DNA from: Kitagawia praeruptora
Lineage: Eukaryota > Streptophyta > Magnoliopsida > Apiales > Apiaceae
Length of the DNA: 64,000 bases
Direction of reading: 5' to 3'
Assembly: GCA_037693485.1 (NCBI GenBank)
Contig: CM075351.1
Location: 98,908,001 to 98,972,000 of the forward strand
How positions within the stretch are numbered: position 1 is the first letter of the stretch; the number at the start of each line of letters is the position of its first letter. The notes beneath the pieces are model-generated. The model was not told the origin of the DNA. It searched no databases and saw nothing but the letters and a program-made list of their open reading frames with translations. This document shows, piece by piece, positions 1 through 10,320 of the stretch. Position numbers and translations under genes: made by a program.

Positions 1-1932
1 GCTAACAAGTTTTGCATGAAAACATGCATGATTAGTACTATCAGATTCGGTATATTGGAGATGATTTTTTAAAATATTATGAACCAAAATGTCGGTAATC
101 ACTACGATTTTTCATGTCACGTAAGAAAATTTCACTACACTGTAAAAGGCCTACGACAACATTTTAAGCCTATGTTACCTTTGAATATGGCTTTGCCCTG
201 ATGTTTTTGGCTATGACAACATTGTCATTTTTATATTGCCTTAGGTAGCAAAAATATGTTGCTATAGAATAAAAGTGTTTGCATGTTGTTGTAGGTATGA
301 AATTGTGTTGCCATAATTTTGTAATGAACAAAATTTTACATTTTGTACTAAAAATAAAAATTTAACTTTTTTCACATGAAAATTAATTTATGTGGACAAA
401 AATAATCAAGAAAATTTTATAAAAATCAAGAATATTCCAAAAAAGTGAATATTTCACTAAAAATGTTAAACATTTTAAGATGAATAATTTTATTTTTATG
501 TTCATTAAATGTAATTAAACAAAATTTTAAAATGAATTTTTTCTAAATATATTTTAATATATCATTAAAATAAAAATATTTTCGTATATGATTAAAAATA
601 TTTTAATATATTTTTCTAGTTTATGTAAAAAGAATTGAATATTTAATAAAAAAGTAAATTATTTTTTCCAATGAATAAAATTAATTTAGTGCACACGAAA
701 GCGGTAAAAAGTCCGCCCTTTCTAAATTTTTCCTTCAACAAAACCCGGCCTTTCTAGTACTTCCAATCTAACAAAACTCTTGCATTCTCTTTTGCATTTC
801 ACCCTCTCTGGTTTAGCTTTCTCATTCTCACACTCTCTGTCTCCATCTCCTTCATATTAAAGGATTGAAAACACTATGAATCAGAGTCTTTTTCGGTTGA
901 AGGCTTCAAATCGATTTGATTGCTCTTCGATTTGGGCCTTCTTTGAATTAGGGTTCCTTGGGTTTGGGTTCAAGTTAGTTTCAATTCTTATGTTTAATTC
1001 AAATCTCATGTTTAATTGGTTTTAATTTGGATTCTCTCCGTTATTTCAGGAGCGATTTGAGTTCAAAATTAGGACTTCTTTGATTTGAGTTTGGGATTGC
1101 CTTTTGGATTCGAAAGTAGGGCTTTTTGGATTCAAAACAGGGTTTCGGTTTGTAGGTATTATCTTCTTTCTTTTATAGTTTTGCTAAATTCCCATTTTCT
1201 TTTCATGTGTACTTCAAGGCTTCGAATTTTGAATTACTTTTTTTTATTACGTTATGCTTACTCTGTTTTTAACTATTGATGTTTTGTGGTGAAAAGCATA
1301 TGTGCGTTATGTATGTGTGTGCTATGTATATGTGTCGATATGTGTTACTTGTTAATTGCTCACCTTGAATTCCTTCCTCTAGTTCTTTTATTAGTTTTAA
1401 TTTTTTGACTTAACTCTTTTCTAGTTTTTTTATAAAAATAAAGTTGATTGATATTCTTGTTTCAAATTTATAAAATTTAGATAGGATGAGTTACTTGTTT
1501 TGAGTTTGTCTATATCATGTAATATAATGTGTATGTAAGCGGAAGAGGATGTTGTTGACAGAAAATATAAGGCTTTTAATTTTAATTCAATGTGAGTTGC
1601 TCTGCGTGTCTTGTGTCTTTTTTACGGTTTGTGTCTTGTGTCTTTTTGACGGTTTGTGCCCTGTCGTGTTTATTAATTTCCTTTCTTGTTTCTAAAATCT
1701 ATTGTGTGTAGGAGAATTTGAGGGAAGACTCTTACAAACTCCACAAAAGAGATGAGAGCAATAAGTGAAGCCTACTCTGCCTTTAGCAATATATTTATAT
1801 AATATAAAATCATCGGACTTCTGTAACTTTGTAATATGAATCTGAATACAAAAACTCTTGCTTCAAATAAAACTTTGCTTTTCAAGTTGATTTGTTTGGT
1901 AGATGTTTTGATTAGCTTTATGTTCCCAAGGT

Positions 1933-2674
1933 ATGGAAAGGAGAGAAAGTTTTGAAGTCAAAGCTTTTACAGAGGAGCAGGAAGCTCTGGTTGTGAAGTC
2001 ATGGAGTGTCATGAAGAAGAATGCAGCAGCACTAAGGCTTAAGTTCTTTCTAAAGTAGCCATTATCTCCTTGTCTTATTTTCTCGAAAATATGATCAAAA
2101 CAACACACTAGGAGGTTACCTGCTACTTCATATGTCTGTGTTTGCAGAGTAAAATTTCTACGCAATGCACAAATTTCTGGAAAAAATTCAACCGTGCATT
2201 GCATGGTGTGCCACAAGGATGTGTATCACCCAGTGCATAATTTTACTTTTTTATAGGTGAAGTGGTCCTCTTCAGAATTTTTCAGTCAATATTTAAATTG
2301 TGGTACTTCAGATGTTTTGAATAATTGAGGTAAAAACAGTCAACACCTTTTTTCACATATTATATTATTGTAATATTCAATTCATTTGTGAGTAACTTCA
2401 CACAAATAATGAACTAATTACAATAGTCATGTCATTACAATTGGTCCAATTTTGCAGGATATTCGAGATTGCACCAACTGCCAAAAAGATGTTCAATTTT
2501 TAAAAGGACTCGGAAGTTCCTCTTGAACAGAATACAAAATCATAGGTTGCAGACTACTTCTGGGGAAGCAGATTTTAAGCTTGTAACTATAACAATCAAT
2601 CAATACTTATAACACACGCATGTTTGTAGACCTGTGAAATAGCAGTACAACTACGCAAGGCTGGAAAAGTTACA
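1933..2674 (+). pseudogene. Captured class 1 phytoglobin fragments
   Basis: An ATG at 1933 opens about 41 codons that read like the N-terminus of plant class 1 non-symbiotic hemoglobin, including FTEEQEALVVKSW and a following helix. The match resumes at about 2458 with IFEIAPTAKKMF (helix B/C region) and KDSEVPLEQN, and again at 2633-2674 with AVQLRKAGKVT. Spacing fits exon-intron-exon structure. The copy is broken: an in-frame TAA falls in the second block, the donor after the first block is not a clean GT, the proximal region is degraded, and the distal heme-pocket exons are absent. It lies inside CACTA element 1 in the element's plus orientation. The parent family binds oxygen and scavenges nitric oxide; this fragment cannot make that protein. 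A similar full-length gene elsewhere in the genome is expected. Confidence 0.85.
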
Positions 2675-3181
2675 AACAATTAAACAAGTCGAGGATGTGA
2701 AGGTAATTCATTTTAACTCCTCCTAACTAGGGAAAAATGTCATTACTTTTTCAGATTTATGTTATTCCCATGTTTTTCCATATATATTACTACCTCCGTT
2801 CGTATTAATTAAAACTTTGATTTGATATTAAAATATAACTAATTTATGTGATTCTTTCTTACATACAACATAGAGAATTAGCTAGAGAGGTTATGTAGGG
2901 ACAATTATAGATTATTAAGGAATTTAATTAAAGATTTATGACATTATTTTATAAAAAAATGCAATCTTAGAATTTAGGATAAATGATGTAATCTTTTACT
3001 TATTAAAGAATGATATTAAAAAAACATTGTTGGTAGAAAATAGAAGAAAAATTTATTTGATGTTTCAATAAGCAAAAAGAGAGAATTGAATAATATAGAC
3101 ATGTGAAGGTCTGGAACCTGCTACCTTAATTCGCATCTGGCTGTGCTAACAGTGTGTATAATTTGTTGCCTTGTACCTGTA

Positions 3182-3401
3182 GAAACCTTGGATCCAGAAG
3201 TTAAAATTCTCAGCCTTGCGATAAAATTCACTGGAAGATCTGATATTGTTCTTCCAATTCTTGAGTCTGGAAATCCAAAAGGTCCATGGTTCACTTTGAA
3301 AGAAGGAAGCGTATACAGCCTAGAGTTCAAATTTAAGGTCTGTAAAAATATTGTATCGGGCCTTAAATACCATAATACCGTTTGGAAAACTGGTCTTAAA
3401 G
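3182..3401 (+). pseudogene. Captured Rho GDP-dissociation inhibitor (RhoGDI) fragment
   Basis: About 73 open codons match the start of the immunoglobulin-like domain of plant RhoGDI: DPEVKILSLAIKFTGR, DIVLPI, GNPKGPWFTLKEGS and NIVSGLKYHNTVWKTG can be read in order. A plausible acceptor precedes it (TGTAG before 3182) and a GT donor follows near 3402, so it looks like a captured exon with splice signals. The prenyl-pocket half of the domain and the N-terminal regulatory arm are missing. RhoGDIs extract ROP/RAC GTPases from membranes; this piece alone would not fold into one. It lies downstream of the phytoglobin fragments inside CACTA element 1, in the same orientation. The reading frame continues open past the donor to about 3490, but that extension does not resemble RhoGDI. 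Confidence 0.87.
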
Positions 3402-3814
3402 GTATACTTTCTTTCTCATGCATACGATTTATGCATACCAGAAAACACAGATTATTAGGAAAAAACTTTTTAACATGTTCTGTTTTGACTTGAGTTTTTC
3501 ATACAGTTCAAAAGATCTTGTTTGATAGTGTTAGACCTGTTATTCGTTTATATAATAGGTATTACGTTGACTGATGTTGTATGTATGATGTTGAAAGTAA
3601 ACATCAATCGTGGCTGCTCGAATATTAATGTTTGGTTAAACTGGCAGATAGCAGCTGAAATGAGAGGCACCAAGGGCTGAGCATGGTGACAGGTAGTTCA
3701 GTGGGACGAGGATTTTAATGTCAAGTGCCAGGCCTTTCTTGCGCGTAATGTGCAGCTCTAGTTTAGCATCATCACCTAACCGTTTAAGGCTTATATTTAG
3801 GGTTTGGATTATTG

Positions 3815-3995
3815 TAATGTAGATGGTTGAATAGATTACGATGCTTAGAAGTTTTAATTATTTTCATACTTGTAAGGATTATTATGTTATATTATGTTAT
3901 GTTTGGTGGTAATGAAAAAATTGGTTATGTTGATTTGGTTAATTTGGGAATGAATCTATTCAAATTGTGTATTTTTGTCGTAAGCAGTAAAGTGG
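3815..3995 (+). repeat. 3' module shared by both CACTA elements
   Basis: This roughly 180-bp AT-rich block (GGTTTGGATTATTGTAATG onward, including a TTTGGTGGTAATGAAAA stretch) recurs nearly unchanged at about 29455-29650 in the second CACTA element. In both it follows the captured exons and precedes the right arm. It has no long conserved reading frame, so a non-coding role such as a 3' UTR is more likely than a protein. In element 1 the hAT MITE separates it from the terminal arm. Confidence 0.8.
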
Positions 3996-4006
3996 GCCCC
4001 ATAGTG

Positions 4007-4753
4007 TACGGCTGGAAAACGGATAATACGGATACAGAAACAGTCATATCCGAATCCGGATCCGTTTCTTACAACCGTATCCGTATCCGTATTCGAATCT
4101 GGAATATCCGACAAAACTTTACCCGAATCCGAATCCGGCAGATATTATCCGGATACGGATAATATCCGGATTCGAATCCGTTTTGCAAAAAATAATTTTT
4201 TTTTCTGAAATTTGCATTATTATAAAAAACAGGCATTTTTTGCAAAAAAAAAAAAAAATATTAAAGAGATACTCGGTTCTAATTTACAAATTACAAAAAC
4301 CATATCCAAATTTGCATATGCAAACAGTATGCAAAACTATATACTATATGCCATATACAAATAATTAAAGACCATACTACTTTAGACTATAAAAATAGTG
4401 AATTGGTAGAATTATGGTAGATAGACTATACTACTTCAGAAATTAGAACGTGTTTGACTAATTTTTATTTCATTTTATATTAAATTCAATAAATTTTATT
4501 TTTAAGAGTAAATGATAAAAACTTAAAATGTATCAAAAAAAATATTAAAAATATATTATATATAATTATTTTCGGATACAGATATTTTCGGATACGGATG
4601 TACCCGTATCCATATCCGTATCCTAAAGTCTCGGATTCAGATACGGATAATATCCGGTTGACTCCGGATACGGATAATATCCGCTTTTTTCCGGATACGA
4701 ATACAGATATTTCGGACGGATATCGAATTTTTCGGATTTTTTTTCCAGCTCTA
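4007..4753. mobile_element. hAT-type MITE built of ATCCG-rich sequence
   Basis: A 747-bp insertion flanked by the perfect 8-bp direct repeat CCATAGTG (3999-4006 and 4754-4761). Its ends are inverted: TACGGCTGGAAAA on the left and the complement of TAGAGCTGGAAAA on the right. Both the 8-bp TSD and the short TIR fit hAT elements. Each end contains many variants of GGATACGGATA / TATCCG over about 170-200 bp, around an AT-rich middle. No transposase is present. It is inserted in the right arm of CACTA element 1; the second CACTA element lacks it at the matching place. Confidence 0.88.
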
Positions 4754-5145
4754 CCATAGTGGGTCCCAAAACCACTATTTTTAAAAAAAAAATGTTTAAC
4801 ACAAAGGCAACATAATATTAGGTTGCTAAAGACTAATAATAATGTTGTTATAACAAGTCTATGCCAACATTAAAACTGGTGTTGCCATAGAGAATAAGAA
4901 TGTTGTCATTGACACCAAAGGCAACGGCAAAAATAGCAACATCAGCAAAATGTTGCCTTTGGTGTTTTTTGGGCCTACAGCAACATATTTTGGGCCTACA
5001 ACAACACTTTTTGGGCGTTACCGTAGGCCTTTTATGATGTAGTGTTTAACTCTACTGATATTGTTTCTGCTTATGCTTACATGATAGTTAGAAAAACACA
5101 TTTTATATAAACTTTAAGCATTATGATTTATTTTTCTTTGTTTAG

Positions 5146-5411
5146 GTTGCAGCTGTTACAGACATAGACACTAGTGGTATTCATGCCTTCGAAGAACTGT
5201 ATAAAAGTCTCCAAAGGAAGTCTATCCAGGTAAGAGAATCATTACCAGTTTGATCCCATAGGTAATTTAAGTGCACGAATCCTTGTAACATATCATAATA
5301 TAGGTAATTTGCTGGATGTCTGAGTTCGCAAACTTGGTAGGAGAGGACAAGATCTTTGTGAGAGTTGTGGACGCAATTGTTACGTGTGCTCCCAAATTCG
5401 AACAAGTTTGA
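5146..5411 (+). CDS. Sulfate transporter, C-terminal STAS exons (partial)
   Basis: Two exons are readable. The first (5146-5229, after a TTTAG acceptor and before a GTAAG donor) encodes 28 codons including VTDIDTSGIHAFEELYKSL, typical of the STAS domain of SULTR3-type transporters. The second (5304-5411, after an ATATAG acceptor, in matching phase) encodes SEFANLVGEDKIF and ends CAPKFEQV before TGA at 5409. SULTR proteins are plasma- or plastid-membrane proton-sulfate symporters whose cytosolic STAS domain regulates transport. About a dozen residues normally found between the two parts (the strand after the STAS helix) are missing, so the gene may be damaged or use a different junction. Upstream exons lie outside the window; CACTA element 1 lies in what is probably the preceding intron. 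Bases 1-129 would then also be intron. Confidence 0.72.
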
Positions 5412-6420
5412 TTCAAGTGTACATCCATACCATATAGTATAAGATTATCAGTTGATCAATACATTTGTACATTTGTACAGTTGCTCACATTACCTTGGGT
5501 GTATATGAAGAACATTCTCACGACATGCTGCTTCCATTTTCCCACTTACTTTAGATCCACTTTTGCCATTTTATAAGCTGGATAGGAAGATACTAAAATT
5601 AAAGCCATTCCCATCCAACATCCACCCAGAAAATTAAGAGCCCTTATCGGCACAACATATATAAATAAATGTTAATTATGTCCTCTGAAGAGATATTTTC
5701 ATAAAAAAAAAAATACAGCGTGTCAAAGCAGAAGATGAAAAATGAAAGTAAATATCACTAATACAAATATAAAATAAAATGAACCAAATCCAAATGTTAT
5801 TACAACTAACAAGATATGGCTACTTCAAAGCTTTAACTCCTGTAGTCTTAGGATAAAGCCCAACACCTGTGTTCCGTTGGAAGAATGACCAACAGAGCAC
5901 TGTGCAAAGGACAGTCCGGATATTAACGGACATGGCAGAGGTTGATGCTTGACTAAAGTCAAATTCAATCTTGTCTCAGGCCCCCAGGGGATGGTGCAGA
6001 TAAAGCTAAGTTTGCAGCCTTTCAGGTATGGTGATTATGATGCAAGCCGGTTTAGCTCCCATTGACATTGGTGTATTTGCAATCAGGTACACAGGCAGTA
6101 TAAGTCCGGCTGAAATGCTTTCAGATCATTTACTAAGATGATGCCCCTTGTAATCTTACTACTGTGACTGAAGTGATAAAATCCTAAAAACAGATTCAGA
6201 AACTTACTAAATAACTAAACTTTTTTTTTTGGTGGGGGATAAATAATTTACCTCTTCTTGGGACTTGGCTGCATCCAAAAAGAGAATCAAACCAAAATGC
6301 CAAGTAACTTACAATCAGGAAAAACATTATGCATGTTACGAACTTCCAATCATCCTATGAAAAGTCGATCTTGTTTAATGTTTGCATAAAACAATCTAAC
6401 AATTGCAAAATAATATTTTT
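5412..6420. other. Intergenic region downstream of the SULTR exons
   Basis: Non-coding sequence between the SULTR stop codon and the PPR relic. The first part would contain the transporter's 3' UTR. I see no convincing gene, repeat or RNA here. A few short exon-like strings near 5930-6060 were not recognisable. Confidence 0.5.
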
Positions 6421-6424
6421 AACT

Positions 6425-6960
6425 GAACCTCCTAAATCTAGGCCACTATTGCAAAAACTTCTTCTGCAAATCATGATGAGCAGGATAGGTCCAGCAACAT
6501 GGAGTCGGTCGATGGATCTGCCGAAAACCACGAGCACGCATCCCAACTATAAGTACACCTTCTTCATGATACTCCGTAATCCGGAACAATCACCGATAAT
6601 TGTGTTGAAGGTACCATCATTTGGCTCACTTAGTCATACCACCAAGCAAAAGGAAGAGGCATAATCAAGTCTCTATTCAAGTTACAACAATAGTTAGGGT
6701 TAAAAAGAAGTGACAACGGTTAATAACAGAATTAAAGGTTGACATATTAAGTGGAATGCTTAGAGCACACATGACTCTAAAGCGAGTGACGGCTAAAGAG
6801 TACTCTTTCAATTTAAAGAGAGCGGCTAACAGCCGAGTAAAGTCAATAGGGGGATGTTTTATTTGGAGCATCTTTTAAATTAACAAACGCATCATCGAAG
6901 TTATCAAAACTAACGTTAGATTTCTCACGAAGTAAAACAATGTGTAACAAGATTTACCTG
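6425..6960 (-). pseudogene. Degenerate PPR gene relic lacking its central repeats
   Basis: Reading the minus strand from about 6950, the sequence aligns by eye with the N-terminal part of the neighbouring PPR protein: a stretch like LREKSNVSFDNFDDAF, then DFTRLLAALFKLKEYSLAV and a FRVMC block down to about 6690. From about 6635 it aligns instead with the last repeat and tail of the same protein: PNDGTFNTIIGDCSGL, then in a shifted frame FSADPSTDSMLLDLS. All middle repeats are missing and there are stops and frameshifts. The relic lies downstream of the intact gene on the same strand, consistent with an old tandem duplicate that collapsed, perhaps by recombination between repeats. Confidence 0.72.
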
Positions 6961-7320
6961 CATCAACTACTAAAACAAGTTTACCTGTTAAATGTCATAG
7001 AAATGGACTGGAAGTAGAGTAGGCTAACATGGCAAAGAAGGAATGCAAATGCTTCAACTTATATTTTTGAATTAATCAAATTACTATCAGATTAGTAGGT
7101 ACTTGTGTATTTACCCAGGCTGACATACTCCATTTAACAAAATGCTGCCAATTTTCTGAGAAAAGCAATAGTTATGTCTAGTTTTACCTTTTATTGTAAT
7201 ATTCATCGATGGGCTAGCAGTTGATAAAAATTCATACAGGAATATCATAATAGGAAACAGAGGTCTCACTTGGAGATTATACCTGAAGAAAGAAGCGCAT
7301 TATCGAGATTATCATAGTAA

Positions 7321-9192
7321 CTATATCAAGTACTTCTTACGCAAAGCAAGAAGAGCAGGATCTTGTTCTTCTGATTCGAGTAAGTCCAGTAACAAGGCTG
7401 TGGTAGATGCATCTGCCGCGAATCTATGAGCAACCATCTCATCTATGAGTGCACTTGCTTCATTGTACTTTTTATTGTGAAAACAGCCACGGATAAGTGT
7501 GTTGTATGTGACATCATTAGGCAAACAATTATTAGCTTCCATATTCACAAACAATTCTTTCGCTTCATCAAATAACCCTTCATGACATAATGCTTGGATC
7601 ATCGCTGTGTATGTCTTGACATCAGGTCGCAACCCTTTCGAAGAAAGGTTGTTAAAAATACTTCTTGCTTCTTCAAGATGTCCATTTTTGCTTAATCCGT
7701 CAATCAGAATGGTGTAAATGTATACATCAGGAATCAACCCACTGCGTTCCATAGTGTGAAAGAAGGACAGTGCTTCGACAACATAACCGTTCTGGGAAAG
7801 ACCATGTAACAAGATACTGCAAGTAACTATATTTAGTGTAAGACCTTTGTTCAACATCATCTTCTCCTTGAAAAATTTGCGTGCTTCTACATGTCTACCC
7901 GTATGAAAAAAACCTTGCAATATAACACTGTAAGTCTCAATAGTTGGTGTCAAACCTTCATGTGGCAATCGTTGAAAGAGGTCTACTGCTCTATCCACTT
8001 TCAACTTCTTACAAAAACCATTGATTAAAATATTATAGGTACGAATGTCGGGCACCATTCCCCTTCTCTTCATAGTTTCGAGCACTGCCAATGCTTCATC
8101 AACTTCTCCCCGCAAGCAGTATCCATCCATGAGTGAATTGTAAGTGACTACATCAGGATATTGGCCTCTCTGAATCATGAACTCAATCACATCCTCTGCA
8201 TCTTTGATCATTCCTTCTTTGCAATATGCATCAACCAAAATACTGAAAGTATGCACATTGGGAGAGATATTTCTAATTGTCATCTCGCATAACAATTGAT
8301 TGACATCTTGCCATCGATTGAAGTCACACAAGCCTTGAATTAATGAGCTATAGGTTATAACATCTGGTGTTATGCCTTTCTTAGTCATTTCGTGGAGAAG
8401 ACCCAATGCCTGATCGACTAGTCTATGTTTACACAAACAATCGATAATTGTGTTATAAGTTATTGTATTGGGCTTGCAACCTTTTTTCTCCATATACCTG
8501 AACAACGTAACAGCTGTAGAAGCCTGAGCTCTCTTGCAGAGGCCATCAATAATGGTGTTGTAGGTAACAACATCGGGTTGAATAACTTTGAATCTGATGA
8601 GGTTTGTAAACAAAAGCTGAGCTTCGGCAGGGTTATCTTGGGAAATGAGTCCCCTAATGAGAGTGGTATAGGTAACCACAGTTGGTACAAAACCGCGCTT
8701 GATGATTCCAGCCAATAAAGAAAAGGCATAATCGACACGATTCAAATGACAAAAACAGTTAATGGCAGTACTGAAGGTAAAAATATTAACAGGAATGTTT
8801 TTGACACACATATCCCTAAAGAGGGAGACAGCTGCGGAGTGCTCTTTCATTTTAACGAGGGAAGCTAACAGTTGGCTAAAGTCAATAACAGAAGGAAGTG
8901 GTTTCATATTGAGCATTTTATCAAACACAGCAAGAGCATCTTCGAGTTTATCGAAGCCAACCTTGGATTTCTCGAGGAGTAATTGTTGAAGTCGAGCATG
9001 AGTGGGATTAGAGGAATAAGGAAAATGGGGTTTGGGATTAGGGTTAGGTTTAGTGGAAAACAAAAGTAAATGTGAACGAAATCCAAACAACGCAACAGGA
9101 GAAGAACAAGGAATACCTTTTGGCAGTTGAGCTGAAAGTGCAAGACATAGAGGTGAAATCGATCTAATCAAAGTCATTTTCTTCATCATCAT
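7321..9192 (-). CDS. P-class pentatricopeptide-repeat protein, Rf-like type
   Basis: A single uninterrupted 623-codon frame without introns, as is usual for plant PPR genes. Residues 1 to about 60 are rich in Ser, Leu, Arg and Pro with few acidic residues, typical of a mitochondrial or plastid transit peptide. From about residue 75 a run of about 14 35-residue P-type motifs follows, with the recurring signature VVTYNTLIDGLCK (for example QPDVVTYNTIIDGLCK, YPDVVTYNSLMDGYC, VPDIRTYNILINGFCK). There is no E, DYW or SMR domain, so it belongs to the P class, and the repeat style resembles restorer-of-fertility-like proteins. Such proteins bind organellar RNA one base per repeat and act in processing, stability or translation. 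The target here is unknown. Start: the first ATG of a small cluster is used; a second ATG cluster lies only a few codons in. A relic copy lies just downstream. Confidence 0.95.
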   Translation of the reverse strand: MMMKKMTLIRSISPLCLALSAQLPKGIPCSSPVALFGFRSHLLLFSTKPNPNPKPHFPYSSNPTHARLQQLLLEKSKVGFDKLEDALAVFDKMLNMKPLPSVIDFSQLLASLVKMKEHSAAVSLFRDMCVKNIPVNIFTFSTAINCFCHLNRVDYAFSLLAGIIKRGFVPTVVTYTTLIRGLISQDNPAEAQLLFTNLIRFKVIQPDVVTYNTIIDGLCKRAQASTAVTLFRYMEKKGCKPNTITYNTIIDCLCKHRLVDQALGLLHEMTKKGITPDVITYSSLIQGLCDFNRWQDVNQLLCEMTIRNISPNVHTFSILVDAYCKEGMIKDAEDVIEFMIQRGQYPDVVTYNSLMDGYCLRGEVDEALAVLETMKRRGMVPDIRTYNILINGFCKKLKVDRAVDLFQRLPHEGLTPTIETYSVILQGFFHTGRHVEARKFFKEKMMLNKGLTLNIVTCSILLHGLSQNGYVVEALSFFHTMERSGLIPDVYIYTILIDGLSKNGHLEEARSIFNNLSSKGLRPDVKTYTAMIQALCHEGLFDEAKELFVNMEANNCLPNDVTYNTLIRGCFHNKKYNEASALIDEMVAHRFAADASTTALLLDLLESEEQDPALLALRKKYLI

Positions 9193-9353
9193 TATCGTCT
9201 TTCCCTTGTATCCTCTGATGTTAGCCTCTGATTTTATCTGATTTTATGAGGATGTTAGCCCGTTACAAATTAAGAAATGAGTTGGAGAAGTTAAGAAAAA
9301 TGGTAAACTATTGGAAAAAAATTAAGAAAAATGAGTAAAACGGTGTATTTATG
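9193..9353 (-). promoter_or_regulatory. Upstream region of the PPR gene
   Basis: About 160 bp of AT-rich DNA between the PPR start codon and the next transposon-like segment. It must contain or adjoin the 5' UTR and proximal promoter, but I could not place a clear TATA box or other element. Called by position only. Confidence 0.3.
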
Positions 9354-9853
9354 TAGTGCGTGTTTGGCTGACTCCAAAAACGGGCGTTCAGGACTTATGT
9401 GGGCAGAACGGTCGTTCATGACTGTTTGGCAAACATGTGAAATGGGCTTATTTTATACAAATAAGTTGGTAAGTTGTAAGTTAGAAATTCTAACTTTCAA
9501 CTTTCAACTTATTCTTATTTCTCGATATACGTAATATATAATATTATTCAAATATTTAAAATTATATATCTTTTGATTCGTTCATTAAAAAATTGATATT
9601 TATATGTCAAATTTCTCTACTCATCGAGATCTATCCATTGATATCCACTTATATATATTAAAAAAAAAAATTTTGAAAATATTTTAAAAAATTAATTTAT
9701 AAGTTCTGATTTACCAAACACTCTACTGACTTATAAGTTAAACACCCAAACACGAAAATATAAGTTATAAGTTACAATTACTTATTTCATATAAGTTACT
9801 TATTACATTTAAGTGATAAGTAGCTTATTTTAAGATATCCCAAACACCCCCTA
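9354..9853. mobile_element. Probable hAT-like MITE
   Basis: The left edge reads TAGTGCGTGTTTGGCTG and the right edge reads ATCCCAAACACCCCCTA, whose complement begins TAGGGGGTGTTTGG. The pair resembles the GTGTTTGG inverted termini common in plant hAT MITEs. The interior is AT-rich, with several complementary AAGTTATAAGT-like blocks near both sides. No clean 8-bp target duplication could be found, so exact ends are uncertain. Confidence 0.5.
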
Positions 9854-10024
9854 ATAAAGTGAGTTCACCGGATAAAAGTAGGTGCTGTATTTATTTTTTA
9901 TATTATAATTTTTTTTTTTGATTATGTTTTGGAATGTAAAGAATGGAAGGGAAATTTCAAAAGGAAAGTGTGTAAAAAAATAGTGGGATAGAGGGAATAC
10001 TAGTAAAGGTTTAGTTTAAATCTT

Positions 10025-10124
10025 GATAAAATAATATCTAAAAAAGTAATAAACTTGTTTAAGTAATATATTTCGATAAAATAATATCTGAAAAAGTAAT
10101 AACCTCGTTTAAGTAATATATTTC
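10025..10124. repeat. Two-copy 50-bp tandem repeat
   Basis: Two adjacent 50-bp units (10025-10074 and 10075-10124), each starting GATAAAATAATATCT and ending AAGTAATATATTTC, differ at only a few positions. No coding content. Similar phrases recur near 12120-12170, so both may be edges of one older AT-rich element. Confidence 0.85.
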
Positions 10125-10227
10125 TCCAGTCCCGACTTGGATCAATAGGATTAAGTAATATTATCGCTAAATGTAAAAATCTTAAGGATCCAATGAAAAT
10201 ATAAAATAATATTTACTAAATTTTCTG

Positions 10228-10230
<3 letters not shown>

Positions 10231-10318
<88 letters not shown>
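10231..10318. repeat. (AT)n microsatellite
   Basis: An unbroken run of alternating A and T of about 88 bp. It forms the left border of a foldback MITE, and shorter (AT)n runs border the next two MITEs on each side. Confidence 0.97.

Positions 10319-10320
<2 letters not shown>

Larger units (their letters stand above)
133..5044 (+). mobile_element. CACTA (En/Spm-type) element 1 carrying host gene fragments
   Basis: The element begins CACTACACTGTAAAAGG at 133 and ends with the inverted counterpart, finishing TAGTG at 5044. It is flanked by a 3-bp direct repeat TTT (130-132 and 5045-5047), as expected for CACTA elements. Subterminal DNA on both sides is rich in GCAACA/TGTTGC motifs, resembling transposase-binding repeats. 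No transposase is visible, so it is non-autonomous. From left to right it holds a left arm (133 to about 660), a pyrimidine-rich leader-like stretch (about 680-1080), phytoglobin fragments, a RhoGDI fragment, a 3' module shared with the second CACTA element, and a nested hAT MITE. The rest of the interior (about 1280-1930, 2680-3180 and 3402-3790) shows nothing else I recognise except a one-ended Stowaway-like end near 2788. Boundaries are firm; describing it as a Pack-CACTA is inference. Confidence 0.9.

Noticed and set aside
1863..2216. 117-codon minus-strand frame across the phytoglobin fragment
   Set aside because: The opposite strand carries the clear phytoglobin match with splice-like spacing.
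2788..2815. CTACCTCCGTTCG resembling a Stowaway MITE end
   Set aside because: No matching inverted end or TA duplication was found downstream, so no element is called.
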